In this document: positions 7,917 to 16,381 of the stretch, piece by piece | Numbering within the stretch: position 1 is the stretch's first letter | How the letters are laid out: each line of letters opens with the position of its first letter | From: Marivita sp030148515 | Lineage (GTDB): Bacteria; Pseudomonadota; Alphaproteobacteria; Rhodobacterales; Rhodobacteraceae | Length of the DNA stretch: 64,000 nucleotides | Reading direction: 5' to 3' | Assembly: GCF_048006345.1 (NCBI RefSeq) | Contig: NZ_CP180351.1 | Coordinates: forward strand, 558,001 to 622,000 | Position numbers and translations under genes: made by a program | The notes under the pieces: generated by a model | Told to the model about the DNA's origin: nothing | Database searches by the model: none | The model's input: only the letters and a program-made list of their open reading frames with translations

Positions 7917-8903
7917 ATGCAGCCAGCAAAAGATACCTTGGCGTGGATGTATGAAAAGATGGTGACCAGCCGTCGTTTCGAAAACGCCATCGAGAAAATC
8001 TACATGGAAGGTAAGACGCCGGTCTTCAATATGGCCGACGGCCCGATTCCGGGAGAGATGCACTTGTCGGATGGGCAGGAGCCGGTCGCCGTGGGTGTCT
8101 GTGCCCATCTCAACCCCGAGGATGTGGTCACCGCAACGCACCGTCCACACCATCAGGCGATTGCCAAGGGCGTGGACCTGAAGAAGATGGCGGCAGAGAT
8201 TTTCGGAAAGGCCACGGGGCTGTCAGGTGGCCGAGGCGGTCACATGCATATCTTCGACGCGGATGTGAATTTCGCCTGTTCGGGCATCATCGCGCAGGGC
8301 ATGGGCCCTGCAGCGGGTGCGGCGTTGTCACGCAAGATGCAGGGCAAGCCCGGCGTTGCGGTGTCCTTCATCGGGGAAGGGGCGGCCAACCAGGGCGCAT
8401 TCCATGAGGCGCTGAACCTCGCTGCTGTCTGGAAACTGCCGATGGTCGTCGTGGTCGAGGACAATGCCTGGGGCATCTCGGTTGCGAAAGAGGCGTCGAC
8501 CGCGATCCAGCGCAATTCCGACAGGGCTGCGGCCTATGGTATCCCGGGCCATTACATCCCCGGAAATGACCCGCTGAAAATCTACGAGGTCGCAGGCGAG
8601 GCCATCGGGCGGGCACGCCGCGGCGAAGGCCCTTCACTGATCGAGGTCGAAACCTACCGTCTGGCCGGGCATTTCATGGGCGACGCCGAGGGGTATCGTC
8701 CCGAAGGCGAAAAAGACGCGCTGTTCGAAAAAGATCCGATCCCGACCATGCGCGCGAAACTGCTGGCCGATGGCAGCTTTACCGAGGCTGAGCTGGATGC
8801 GTTGGAGGCCAACGCCCAGGCCGCGGTCGACGAGGCGATCAGCTTTGCCCGTGAAAGCGCCGATCCGAAACCCGAAGACGCGCTTACAGCCGTGTTCGCC
8901 TGA
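7917..8903 (+). CDS. Thiamine-dependent dehydrogenase E1 component, alpha subunit
   Basis: A 328-residue E1alpha of the pyruvate/acetoin dehydrogenase family, which with E1beta transfers an acyl unit to a lipoyl domain. The thiamine diphosphate motif runs from GEGAANQGAFHEALNL to VVVVEDN, so the usual GDG...NN appears as GEG...DN. THRPHHQAIAKG and GGRGGHMHIFD are typical loop sequences. The ATG at 7917 follows AAGGAGG at the right distance; the longer in-frame opening at 7800 runs through the operator and has no ribosome site. First gene of a seven-gene operon. The true substrate (2-oxoacid or acyloin) is not determined. Confidence 0.88.
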   Translation: MQPAKDTLAWMYEKMVTSRRFENAIEKIYMEGKTPVFNMADGPIPGEMHLSDGQEPVAVGVCAHLNPEDVVTATHRPHHQAIAKGVDLKKMAAEIFGKATGLSGGRGGHMHIFDADVNFACSGIIAQGMGPAAGAALSRKMQGKPGVAVSFIGEGAANQGAFHEALNLAAVWKLPMVVVVEDNAWGISVAKEASTAIQRNSDRAAAYGIPGHYIPGNDPLKIYEVAGEAIGRARRGEGPSLIEVETYRLAGHFMGDAEGYRPEGEKDALFEKDPIPTMRAKLLADGSFTEAELDALEANAQAAVDEAISFARESADPKPEDALTAVFA

Positions 8904-8923
8904 GAGCCTGGGGAGGAATGACA

Positions 8924-9949
8924 ATGGAAAATGAACGCAAACTGACGATTGCGCGGGCGATGGCCGAAGCGATGGCACAGGAGATGCGCGTTGACCCGAC
9001 CGTCTTCGTGATGGGTGAGGACATCGCTGACCTGGGCGGGGTTTTTGGCAATACCCGTGGCCTTGCCGAGGAATTCGGCAAGGAGCGCGTGCGCGACACG
9101 CCGATCTCCGAAACCGGTTTCATCGGGGCCGCCGTGGGCGCGGCTCAGGACGGTATGAAACCTGTGGTCGAGCTGATGTTCGTCGATTTCTTCGGCGTCT
9201 GCTTCGATGCGATCTACAACCTGATGGCCAAGAACACCTATTTCTCGGGCGGGAATTTCAACGTGCCGATGGTGCTGATGACCTCGACCGGCGGCGGCTA
9301 TTCCGATGCGGGGCAGCATTCGCAATGCCTTTATGGCAGTTTCGCACACCTGCCCGGCATGAAGGTGGTCAGCCCGTCGAACGCCTATGACGCCAAGGGG
9401 TTGATGACAGCGGCGATCCGCGACCCGAACCCGGTGGTCTACATGTTCCACAAGGGGTTGCAGGGCATGGGCTGGCTCGGCACCGAGGCGGGCGCCATCG
9501 TGAATGTTCCGGAAGAAAGCTACGAGGTGGAGATCGGCAAGGCTGCGATTGCCCGCGAGGGGCGCGACGTGACCATCGTGTCGATTGCCCAGGGCGTACA
9601 TCACGGGCTGAAAGCGGCCTCGGCGCTGGCCGAACAGGGTATCAGCGCCGAGGTGGTCGATCTGCGGTCACTGGTGCCGCTGGATCGCGACACGGTCCGC
9701 GCCAGCGTGGCCAAGACCGGGCGGCTGATCGTTGTGGACGAGGATTACCACAGCTACGGTGTCTCGGGCGAGATCATCGCGACCGTGACCGAAAGCAACC
9801 TGGCCGATCTGAAGGCTCCGCCGATGCGCATCGCCTATCCCGATGTGCCGATCCCGTTTGCCCGCGTGATGGAGCGGCACTGCCTGCCCAACGCCGACAA
9901 GATCGTGGCGGCCGCCCGCAAAGCCTGCGGAGCGCCGGTTCCGGCCTGA
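8924..9949 (+). CDS. Thiamine-dependent dehydrogenase E1 component, beta subunit
   Basis: A 341-residue E1beta partner of the preceding gene. It carries VFVMGEDIADLGGVFGNTRGL near the N-terminus, DTPISETGFIGAAVGAAQDGMKPVVELMF, and the C-terminal transketolase fold with DLRSLVPLDRDTVRASVAKTGRLIVVDEDY. The ATG at 8924 is preferred over 8918 because GGGAGG at 8911 is 7 bases from it and only one base from the earlier ATG. It lies about 20 bases after E1alpha. Confidence 0.88.
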   Translation: MENERKLTIARAMAEAMAQEMRVDPTVFVMGEDIADLGGVFGNTRGLAEEFGKERVRDTPISETGFIGAAVGAAQDGMKPVVELMFVDFFGVCFDAIYNLMAKNTYFSGGNFNVPMVLMTSTGGGYSDAGQHSQCLYGSFAHLPGMKVVSPSNAYDAKGLMTAAIRDPNPVVYMFHKGLQGMGWLGTEAGAIVNVPEESYEVEIGKAAIAREGRDVTIVSIAQGVHHGLKAASALAEQGISAEVVDLRSLVPLDRDTVRASVAKTGRLIVVDEDYHSYGVSGEIIATVTESNLADLKAPPMRIAYPDVPIPFARVMERHCLPNADKIVAAARKACGAPVPA

Positions 9950-9978
9950 CGCCAATCCGACACGACAAAAAAGCATCT

Positions 9979-10003
9979 GCCACCCTGACATGGTCGGGGT
10001 GGC
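9979..10003 (+). promoter_or_regulatory. Intercistronic hairpin before the lipoyl-domain gene
   Basis: GCCACCC at 9979 pairs with GGGTGGC ending at 10003, and inner bases extend the stem to about 11 bp around an ATG loop. It ends a few bases before the GAGGAG ribosome site. There is no U-tract after it, so attenuation or mRNA processing is more likely than full termination. Confidence 0.4.
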
Positions 10004-10022
10004 CACAAGAGGAGACTGCCAA

Positions 10023-10256
10023 GTGGCAACCGATATCATCATTCCATCCGATCTCTGGGACGGCGAAGAGGAATGCGTCATCACCGCCTGGCTGGCAAGC
10101 GATGGCGGAAATGTAAAGGAAGGCGCGCTGATCGCCGAGATCATGACCGCCAAGGTCCAGTACGAAATCACTGCCCCGGCCAGCGGCACCTTGAGCATTG
10201 CCAAGGCCCAGGACGAGGTCGCGGCCAAGGGCGACGTGATCGGGACGGTCACATGA
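10023..10256 (+). CDS. Free-standing lipoyl-domain protein
   Basis: A 77-residue single biotinyl/lipoyl domain. The modification site is Lys44 in AEIMTAKVQYEI, on the beta-turn typical of the fold, where E2 proteins usually have DKA. GTG start at 10023 with GAGGAG about 9 bases upstream. The stop overlaps the start of the next gene as ATGA. It should carry the swinging lipoamide arm for the E1 and E2 encoded around it; normally this domain is fused to E2. Confidence 0.88.
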   Translation: MATDIIIPSDLWDGEEECVITAWLASDGGNVKEGALIAEIMTAKVQYEITAPASGTLSIAKAQDEVAAKGDVIGTVT

Positions 10257-10942
10257 GCGACGCAGCCACCGCTGAGGTCAAGGTCGTACCCTTGCGCGGG
10301 GTGCGCGGCATGATCGCCGACAAGATGAGCGCGTCGCTGCGCGAGGCGGCCCAGCTGACGCACCATGCCCGGGTGGACATGACGGCCCTATTGGCGGCCA
10401 AGGCGGGTTTCAAGGCGAAGGGTGCGGCGCTCTCGGTCGAGGACCTGCTTATGGGTGCGCTCGTGCGGACGCTGAAGCGGCACCCCGATATCAATGGCAC
10501 CGTTCAGGGCCGCGAGGTGCATCTTTCGGAGACGGTCGATCTGGGCGTTGCGATCGCGCTGCCCGGCAACCTTCTGGCCGCGCCCGCGATCTTCGGCGCT
10601 TGCGCGATGTCGCTTGAAGAACTGCGCGCGGCCCGGCGCGACCTGGCCGAGCGGGCCCGCAGCAACAAGCTGACCGTGCCCGAGATGACGGGCGGCACCT
10701 TCACGATTTCCAATCTCGGGCTGTCCCGGGTGGAGCTGTTCACGCCGATCATCAACACGCCCCAGATCGCCATTCTGGGCATTGGCCGAAGCGTCGAAAC
10801 CCCTGTACGCGAGGGCGATGCGTTGGTCTGGAAACCCTATGCGGGGCTATCTCTGACATTCGATCACCGCGCCATCGACGGGGCGCCTGCGGCGGATTTT
10901 CTGACCGATCTGTGCGCGGAAATCGAGGGGTTCACGCCATGA
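10253..10942 (+). CDS. Free-standing E2 acyltransferase catalytic domain
   Basis: A 229-residue protein that contains only the 2-oxoacid dehydrogenase acyltransferase catalytic domain. The active site DHRAIDG (His205, Asp209) is intact, and GGTFTISNLGLSRVELFTPIINTPQIAILGIG is the conserved core. It has no lipoyl domain and no E3-binding domain; it begins with RGVRGMIADKM, where the catalytic domain of normal E2s starts. It would transfer the acyl group from the separate lipoyl protein to coenzyme A. ATGA overlaps on both sides couple it to its neighbours. Confidence 0.88.
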   Translation: MSDAATAEVKVVPLRGVRGMIADKMSASLREAAQLTHHARVDMTALLAAKAGFKAKGAALSVEDLLMGALVRTLKRHPDINGTVQGREVHLSETVDLGVAIALPGNLLAAPAIFGACAMSLEELRAARRDLAERARSNKLTVPEMTGGTFTISNLGLSRVELFTPIINTPQIAILGIGRSVETPVREGDALVWKPYAGLSLTFDHRAIDGAPAADFLTDLCAEIEGFTP

Positions 10943-11637
10943 TCGTCGCCCCCTTTGCCACCGCGGCGGACGGGATTGCACGGGAAGCGGCGCTTTTGCA
11001 GGCCGGGCGGCCCGCCCTGTTGCTCTGGCAGGCCGACGCGCGCGCACTTGTGCTGCCAACCGCCGTGGCGCGGCGCGGAGGCGTGCAGCCCGTGACAGCT
11101 GGCCTTGAACGCGATGGGCTCGATATCGTGTCCCGGGGCAGCGGCGGCGGCATCGTTCCGCAAGGGCCCTGCACCCTGAACCTGGCCATGGTCCTGCCCT
11201 GCGTCTCGGATTTCGCCATGCAGGATGGCTATCACCTGATCTGCGGCGCGGTCGCCGAGGCGCTGACCCGGTTCGACATTTCCACGCAGACAGGCGCCTG
11301 CCCCGGATCGTTCTGTGACGGGGCGTGGAACGTGCTTGTGGGGGGGCGCAAATTGGCTGGCACCGCACAACGCTGGCGCAGCACGCCGAAAGGGCGGGTG
11401 GCCCTGCTTCATGCGGCGATCATGCTGCACATGCCCGACCCCGGCCATTGGGCCGATCTCTGCCTGCTGCATCAGGCGGCCTTTCCGGACCACCCCGCGC
11501 TTTGCCCCGAGGCGCATGCGCCGCTCAACAGGCTCATGCCCGGAAACATGAGCTTAACCAGCGTTCCCGGAGCGTTGATCAGGGCCGCGGAGGACCGGCT
11601 TTTTGCATTCACGCACCGCGAAGACCAAGCGGCTTGA
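10939..11637 (+). CDS. Lipoate-protein ligase family protein
   Basis: A 232-residue member of the LplA/LipM/BPL fold. Landmarks are SRGSGGGIVPQGPCTLNLAMV, matching the RRxxGGGxV-H-xxGxLN lipoate-binding loop with the usual His replaced by Gln, and NVLVGGRKLAGTAQRW with the catalytic Lys of the GxKxxG(S/T)A motif. It overlaps the E2 gene by ATGA, so it is very likely dedicated to lipoylating the 77-residue lipoyl protein. Whether it is a ligase or an amidotransferase/octanoyltransferase is open. Confidence 0.82.
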   Translation: MIVAPFATAADGIAREAALLQAGRPALLLWQADARALVLPTAVARRGGVQPVTAGLERDGLDIVSRGSGGGIVPQGPCTLNLAMVLPCVSDFAMQDGYHLICGAVAEALTRFDISTQTGACPGSFCDGAWNVLVGGRKLAGTAQRWRSTPKGRVALLHAAIMLHMPDPGHWADLCLLHQAAFPDHPALCPEAHAPLNRLMPGNMSLTSVPGALIRAAEDRLFAFTHREDQAA

Positions 11638-11669
11638 CCGCGAATAAACACCCACTGGGAGGAGAAGAC

Positions 11670-12263
11670 ATGAATATTCGTTTCCACCGGCTCGGCAAAT
11701 CGAATGAGGATCGCGCGGCGATGAGCCGCCGCATGTTCCTGATGACGACGACCATGGCCGGCATCACCACCAACGCCATGATGGGCGGCGCGGCCTTTGC
11801 CGCATCGGAGGTCCTGACCGAAGCGCAAGGCGCCAGCCTGCTGCGGATGGTGCAGGACATCTATCCGCATCCCGGCATCCTGCAACTGTCGCATTACGAG
11901 GCGATCGCCGCGACTGTCATGACCAATGCCGAGGCTGACGCCGACATGGCCAAGGCCCTGACCGACGGGCTGGAGCAGATTGATGCCAAGGCCCGGGAAC
12001 TCTTCGGCGTGCCCTACACCGAAATCGAGGATCCGGACGCGCGCGAGGGCCTTTTGCGGCACTTCCAGCATGAAGGCTTTTTCCAGGGTGTGCGCTGGAC
12101 CGCCTATTTCGGCATCTACAACAACAAGGATGTCTGGCCGCTGCTGGGCTACGAAGGCTCCTCGGTGGAACATGGCGGTTACATCGATCGCGGCTTTTCG
12201 GACATCACCTTCGTTCCCGAGGGCCCGTCCCTCGAAGAGCGCATGGCCGAAGTCAAGGGATAA
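11670..12263 (+). CDS. Gluconate 2-dehydrogenase subunit 3-like (GMC small subunit), Tat-exported
   Basis: A 197-residue small subunit of a membrane-associated FAD dehydrogenase. A Tat signal is visible (MSRRMFLMTTTMAGIT, about residues 17-40, after a hydrophilic lead). The body has DIYPHPGI, FFQGVRWTAYFGIYNNKDVWPLLGYEGSS and GGYIDRGFSDI, characteristic of the gluconate 2-dehydrogenase gamma family. This subunit usually carries the Tat signal for the flavoprotein encoded next, which has none. Start at 11670 follows GGGAGGAG. Confidence 0.85.
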   Translation: MNIRFHRLGKSNEDRAAMSRRMFLMTTTMAGITTNAMMGGAAFAASEVLTEAQGASLLRMVQDIYPHPGILQLSHYEAIAATVMTNAEADADMAKALTDGLEQIDAKARELFGVPYTEIEDPDAREGLLRHFQHEGFFQGVRWTAYFGIYNNKDVWPLLGYEGSSVEHGGYIDRGFSDITFVPEGPSLEERMAEVKG

Positions 12264-12275
12264 GGGAGAGGGACA

Positions 12276-13853
12276 ATGGCACAATTCGATCTCAACGACG
12301 ACAGTGTCGTCGTCATCATCGGCTCGGGCGCTGGCGGCGGAACGCTGGCCAACGAACTGGCCCAGAAGGGCATCAAATCGGTCGTTCTCGAAGCGGGCAA
12401 ACGCTTTGAGCTGAGCGATATCGAAAACGACGAATGGACAATGTTCCAGAAGATTTCCTGGCTCGACAAGCGCTATTCCGGTGGCGGCTGGCACGGGTCG
12501 GTCAACCATCCGACGCTGCCCACCTGGATCGTCAAGGGCTTTGGCGGCTCGACCATCCATTGGGCGGGCGTGGCGCTGCGTTTCAAGGAGTACGAGTTCA
12601 AGACCCGCAGCACCTATGGCGAAATCGACGGTGCCAATGTCGAAGACTGGCCCGTCGATCTGGAAGAAATGACGCCCTGGTACGAAAAGGCCGAACTCAA
12701 GATGGGCGTCACCGGCAAGACAACGGGCATGCCGCACCTGCCCTGGAACAACGGCTTCCGGGTGCTGGCCGAGGGCTGCCGCCGCACAGGCCGCACCGAT
12801 TATCGCTCGGGCCCCATGGCGATCAACTCGGTCGAGCGCGACGGCCGCCCGGCCTGTCAGCAGATCGGTTTCTGCATGCAGGGCTGTGCCATCGGTGCGA
12901 AATGGTCGACCATGTACACCGAACTGCCCCGCGCGGAAGAGACCGGCAAGTGCGAAATCCGCACCGATGCCATGGTCCTGAAGATCGAACATGACGACGC
13001 GGGCAAGGCCAACGCGGTGGTCTATGCCGACAAGGACGGCAACCAGCACCGGCAAAAGGCGCGGGTGGTCTGCGTGGCGGGCAATTCCATCGAAAGCCCG
13101 CGGATGCTGCTCAACTCGGCGTCGAACATGTTCCCCGACGGGTTGGCGAACTCCTCGGGCCAGGTGGGCAAGAACTACATGAACCACACCACCGGCGGGG
13201 TCTATGCGGTGCTGCCCGAAAAGGTGCATATGTATCGCGGTACATCCGTGGCCGGGATCGTGGGCGACGAGGTCTACCACGATGCCGGGCGCGGCTTCGC
13301 AGGCGGCTACTACCTGGAATTCCTGTCGCTGGGTTTGCCCTTCATGGCGGCCTTCCTGGAGCCGGGGAATACCGGCTGGGGGCGCAGCGTGGCCCGCGCG
13401 CTCGAAGGCTATGACCGCATGTCGGGCGTCTGGGTGCTCGGTGAGGATCTGCCGCAGGAGCGTAACGCGATCACGCTCCATGACAGCGAGGTGGACCAAT
13501 ACGGCCTGCCGGTGCCGATCGTCTCGAAAACGCCGCATAACAACGACTACGAGATGACGGCGCATATGTACGAGACCTCGGCCCAGATTTACGAGGCCGT
13601 GGGCGCGACGGATGTCTACGAGCTGCCCGCTTACCCGGCGACCCACAACATGGGCACCAACCGGATGCATGCCGACCCGTCCAAGGGCGTCGTCAACGCC
13701 TATGGGCAAGCGCATGACATCGACAACCTGTTCGTGTCGGACGGCAGCCAGTTCACGTCTTCGGCGGCCTGCAATCCGACCCTGACTATCGTGGCGCTGG
13801 CCATCCGCCAGGCGGAATACATCGCCCAGGAGATGAACGCGCAGAACATCTGA
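12276..13853 (+). CDS. GMC-family FAD dehydrogenase (gluconate 2-dehydrogenase flavoprotein-like)
   Basis: A 525-residue glucose-methanol-choline oxidoreductase. The FAD-binding GSGAGGG lies at residues 16-22 with VVLEAG after it. The mid part has the Cys-containing CQQIGFCMQGCAIGAKWS. The C-terminal catalytic region has THNMGTNRM and LFVSDGSQFTSSAACNPTLTIVALA, where the Asn of NPT and an upstream His act on the alcohol. It probably oxidises an alcohol or polyol in the periplasm, passing electrons to a cytochrome not encoded here. It closely resembles the flavoprotein at 50473-52047. Confidence 0.88.
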   Translation: MAQFDLNDDSVVVIIGSGAGGGTLANELAQKGIKSVVLEAGKRFELSDIENDEWTMFQKISWLDKRYSGGGWHGSVNHPTLPTWIVKGFGGSTIHWAGVALRFKEYEFKTRSTYGEIDGANVEDWPVDLEEMTPWYEKAELKMGVTGKTTGMPHLPWNNGFRVLAEGCRRTGRTDYRSGPMAINSVERDGRPACQQIGFCMQGCAIGAKWSTMYTELPRAEETGKCEIRTDAMVLKIEHDDAGKANAVVYADKDGNQHRQKARVVCVAGNSIESPRMLLNSASNMFPDGLANSSGQVGKNYMNHTTGGVYAVLPEKVHMYRGTSVAGIVGDEVYHDAGRGFAGGYYLEFLSLGLPFMAAFLEPGNTGWGRSVARALEGYDRMSGVWVLGEDLPQERNAITLHDSEVDQYGLPVPIVSKTPHNNDYEMTAHMYETSAQIYEAVGATDVYELPAYPATHNMGTNRMHADPSKGVVNAYGQAHDIDNLFVSDGSQFTSSAACNPTLTIVALAIRQAEYIAQEMNAQNI

Positions 13854-13877
13854 GCATCTGGGTTTGCCTCCCTGAAT

Positions 13878-13914
13878 GCGGTCGGGCCTTCGTGCCCGGC
13901 CGCGTTTGTTTGTG
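13878..13914 (+). terminator. Rho-independent terminator after the dehydrogenase-GMC operon
   Basis: GCGGTCGGGC pairs with GCCCGGCCGC (10-bp stem with one G-T pair, loop CTTCGT), followed by GTTTGTTTG. It lies 25 bases after the GMC stop codon. Confidence 0.75.
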
Positions 13915-14028
13915 AAATGATGCCAGCCATTGGACCATGGGGCGAATGCATGTCCGCACAATCAATTGGCCATGGATGTAGATACGGCTTACCTTGCTAG
14001 GCGCGGGCCATACACTTGTTAAAACGGG

Positions 14029-15765
14029 CTATTCCGGCCGTTGAAGGCCTTCGGAGGCGATCCAGCGGTTGATCGTGGCCCGGCTCTTGCCCAGCAGCCG
14101 CGCAGCCTTGGACACGTTCCAGTTCGTGCTATCCAGCGCATCCCGCAGGGCGGCGCGGGTCAGCGCCTTGTTTGTGTCCTCGTTCCGATCCAGCAGGCGC
14201 AAAGGCAGATCGGTTATGTTGATCCGCTTGCCGTTGCCGCAAATCAGCGCCTCGCGCAAGACGGCGCGCATTTCCCGCCGATTGCCAGGCCAGTGGTAGT
14301 TGACCAAAACATCGCGGGCGCTGTCCGCAATCTCGATTTGGTCGGCGAAGCTTTCGGCGACGATGTTTTCAAGCACCGTTTCGCAGTCCCGCTCAGAGAG
14401 TGGCGGCAATTCAACGACGGCTTGTCCCAGCAGATACAGAAGGCTTCGAGGAAGGCTCTCGTCACGTTCCAGATCGGCCCAGGACCTGCTCGCGGTGAAC
14501 AGGACGGCGGGCGGCTGTGCCTTTGTGCCAGCAACACCCGGATCAACGTCGAGAAAGCGTTCAAGAACGTCCTGCGCCTCGGACGACAGGTTTTCGATAT
14601 TACGCAGAATCAGCGTGGGAACCGTGTCGCCAAGCGGGTAATCGCTGAGGAAATCCAAGCTGTTCAACGTTTCGGTCAGATCGGTCTCCGACATGCTGCG
14701 GGACGTATCAAGGTTCAGTCCCATCGGCGACAGCAGGGATTGCTCTTCCAGCAGGGCTCTGGCGAAACCTTCCACCCCGACACCCGGGTCACCACAGATC
14801 AGGAGCGGTACACGATGGGCAAGGAGTTTGCGCGCGCGATCCGCCACAACAGCAATGCCGCCACCTTCCTCGACCAGGCGCCCCAACGTCGTCTCTTTGT
14901 CGACCCGTGCAGAAATATGTGGTGCTTCGGATTGAAGCACCCTGCGTCGCGGCGGCACCACGGCGGGTCCTCGCAGGGTGACCTTTAGCCCTTTGATCTC
15001 CGAAATGTGGCGCCCGGCCAGGTTCTGGTGTTCGGAAGGACGCGCATTGTCACGCCATAGAGGCAGATGAGAGATAATGGTTCCTTCTTCGTCGCAGGCC
15101 ACCAACGTCTCGAAACTCCGCCGGGTTCGTGGGTCTTGAGACAATAAGCGCCCCGTCAGCTTGTCGGCATGGAAATTGCGAAACAGGCGGGTCTGGAATT
15201 GCCGCGAGGCGCGTCTGACCACCTGTTCACACAGCGCGTGCTCTTCTTGTCGACGCCGGGACGATCCAACCAGGGTAATGGTGCCGATCAGGTTGTTCTG
15301 AGCATCGGTGAGCGGTGCCGAACTGCAGCTGAAGTCATGAAAGCAACTGTAGAAATGCTCGTCGCCATGCACCGTAAGCACTCGGCCGCTTTCCAACGCC
15401 ATGGCAATACCGTTCGTGCCGGCGACACGCTCATCCCAGACCCCGCCACGGACAAGTCCGCTTCTGTGAAACTCGGCTTCCATGCCTTCGGGCACATAGG
15501 ATTCGATGACGATTCCATCTGCGTCGGTAATCAGAAGGCAATAACGGGATCGGCTTGGCAACAAGGCGGAGTTATCGACTTCCGTTACAGCCCCGCCAAT
15601 CCGATCGAGGAACCGTTCGTTGCGTTGCGCGATTTCACTGGCCTGCAATCGCAGGATCGGGGATTTCGTGCCAGACGACAGGTTGTACTTGGACAGGCTC
15701 CGATCCCGGGAAGATCGGATCAGTTCTTCAAACGCCGACCTCTTCATCTGGCCCGACACTGTCAT
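14029..15765 (-). CDS. AcoR-like transcriptional activator with degenerate AAA+ domain
   Basis: A 578-residue regulator with the AcoR layout: an N-terminal GAF-type sensor (about residues 50-200, with GVWDERVAGTNGIAMAL and FHDFSCSSAPL, the usual AcoR signature), a central AAA+-derived domain (about 290-510) and a Fis-type HTH (about 535-575, WNVSKAARLLGKSRATINRWI). The central domain is unusual: the Walker A position reads GDPGVGVE with Val where Lys is needed, the Walker B position reads LILRNI instead of a DE pair, and no GAFTGA loop is present. It is therefore unlikely to activate sigma-54. It follows the AhpD-like gene by 93 bases and probably controls the dehydrogenase operon. Confidence 0.85.
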   Translation of the reverse strand: MTVSGQMKRSAFEELIRSSRDRSLSKYNLSSGTKSPILRLQASEIAQRNERFLDRIGGAVTEVDNSALLPSRSRYCLLITDADGIVIESYVPEGMEAEFHRSGLVRGGVWDERVAGTNGIAMALESGRVLTVHGDEHFYSCFHDFSCSSAPLTDAQNNLIGTITLVGSSRRRQEEHALCEQVVRRASRQFQTRLFRNFHADKLTGRLLSQDPRTRRSFETLVACDEEGTIISHLPLWRDNARPSEHQNLAGRHISEIKGLKVTLRGPAVVPPRRRVLQSEAPHISARVDKETTLGRLVEEGGGIAVVADRARKLLAHRVPLLICGDPGVGVEGFARALLEEQSLLSPMGLNLDTSRSMSETDLTETLNSLDFLSDYPLGDTVPTLILRNIENLSSEAQDVLERFLDVDPGVAGTKAQPPAVLFTASRSWADLERDESLPRSLLYLLGQAVVELPPLSERDCETVLENIVAESFADQIEIADSARDVLVNYHWPGNRREMRAVLREALICGNGKRINITDLPLRLLDRNEDTNKALTRAALRDALDSTNWNVSKAARLLGKSRATINRWIASEGLQRPE

Positions 15766-15858
15766 TTCCCTTTACTTGAACCTCTCCGTCAACCCGCTTT
15801 ACACTCGCAAGTTTCGTCCAGAATTGTTTACATGTCCAATCTCGTTTCGAGAGGGCGA

Positions 15859-16197
15859 TCAGGACAGGTCTTCAAATGCCTCCAGCGCACGACCGCCATA
15901 GACGACCGAAGGACCGCCGCCCATTTCGACCGCCACCGAGATCGCTTCGATCACCTCTTCGCGGCTGGCACCATGGCTCAAGGCCGCGCGCAGGTGGAAC
16001 ACGATGCAGTCTTCACATCTGATCGCGATGGATATCGCAAACGCCATCAATTCCTTTGCCTTGCTATCAAGAGCACCTGCACCAGAGGCAGACTTGACCA
16101 GTTGGCGGTAGGGGGTCATGACCGAAGGAATTGCCTTGAAGAGTGCCCCCACACGATTGTCTATGGATTTCGCATGATCCTTGTGGCTCGTCGTCAA
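15859..16197 (-). CDS. Carboxymuconolactone decarboxylase/AhpD-like protein
   Basis: A 112-residue protein of the CMD family. The Cys pair is in RCEDCIVFHLRAAL, followed by GASREEVIEAISVAVEMGGGPSVVYGG, both typical of AhpD-like alkylhydroperoxidase-fold proteins where the two Cys and a His form the redox site. It is probably the first gene of a two-gene unit with the AcoR-like regulator. Its link to the dehydrogenase is unknown; a role in coping with reactive by-products is plausible. Confidence 0.85.
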   Translation of the reverse strand: MTTSHKDHAKSIDNRVGALFKAIPSVMTPYRQLVKSASGAGALDSKAKELMAFAISIAIRCEDCIVFHLRAALSHGASREEVIEAISVAVEMGGGPSVVYGGRALEAFEDLS

Positions 16198-16355
16198 TTG
16201 CTGAGTACTCCGTCAGGTTTCGGGAAACGCTCGGAACGGCATTTCACCGAAGCCGGTTGCGCTTCAAATCCGGTCTTGTTGTCGGGAACAAGTATCGCTG
16301 CACGCTCAAGACCGTGAAACCGCAAAGGGATGGTTTGAATCCGGGCGCGAAAAAC

Positions 16356-16381
16356 TGTCTCATTTCGCGGAATATGAGACG
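16356..16381. promoter_or_regulatory. Predicted operator for the AcoR-like regulator, second copy
   Basis: TGTCTCA-N12-TGAGACG, about 160 bases upstream of the AhpD-like gene. The arms match the site at 7801-7826 except for the last base, and the 12-base spacer is identical in length. This suggests autoregulation of the regulator unit. Confidence 0.55.

Noticed and set aside
11472..13961. An 829-residue open frame on the minus strand across the GMC operon.
   Set aside because: It is antisense to two clear genes (GMC small and large subunits), has His/Arg-rich composition typical of reverse-frame shadows in GC-rich DNA, and no domain.
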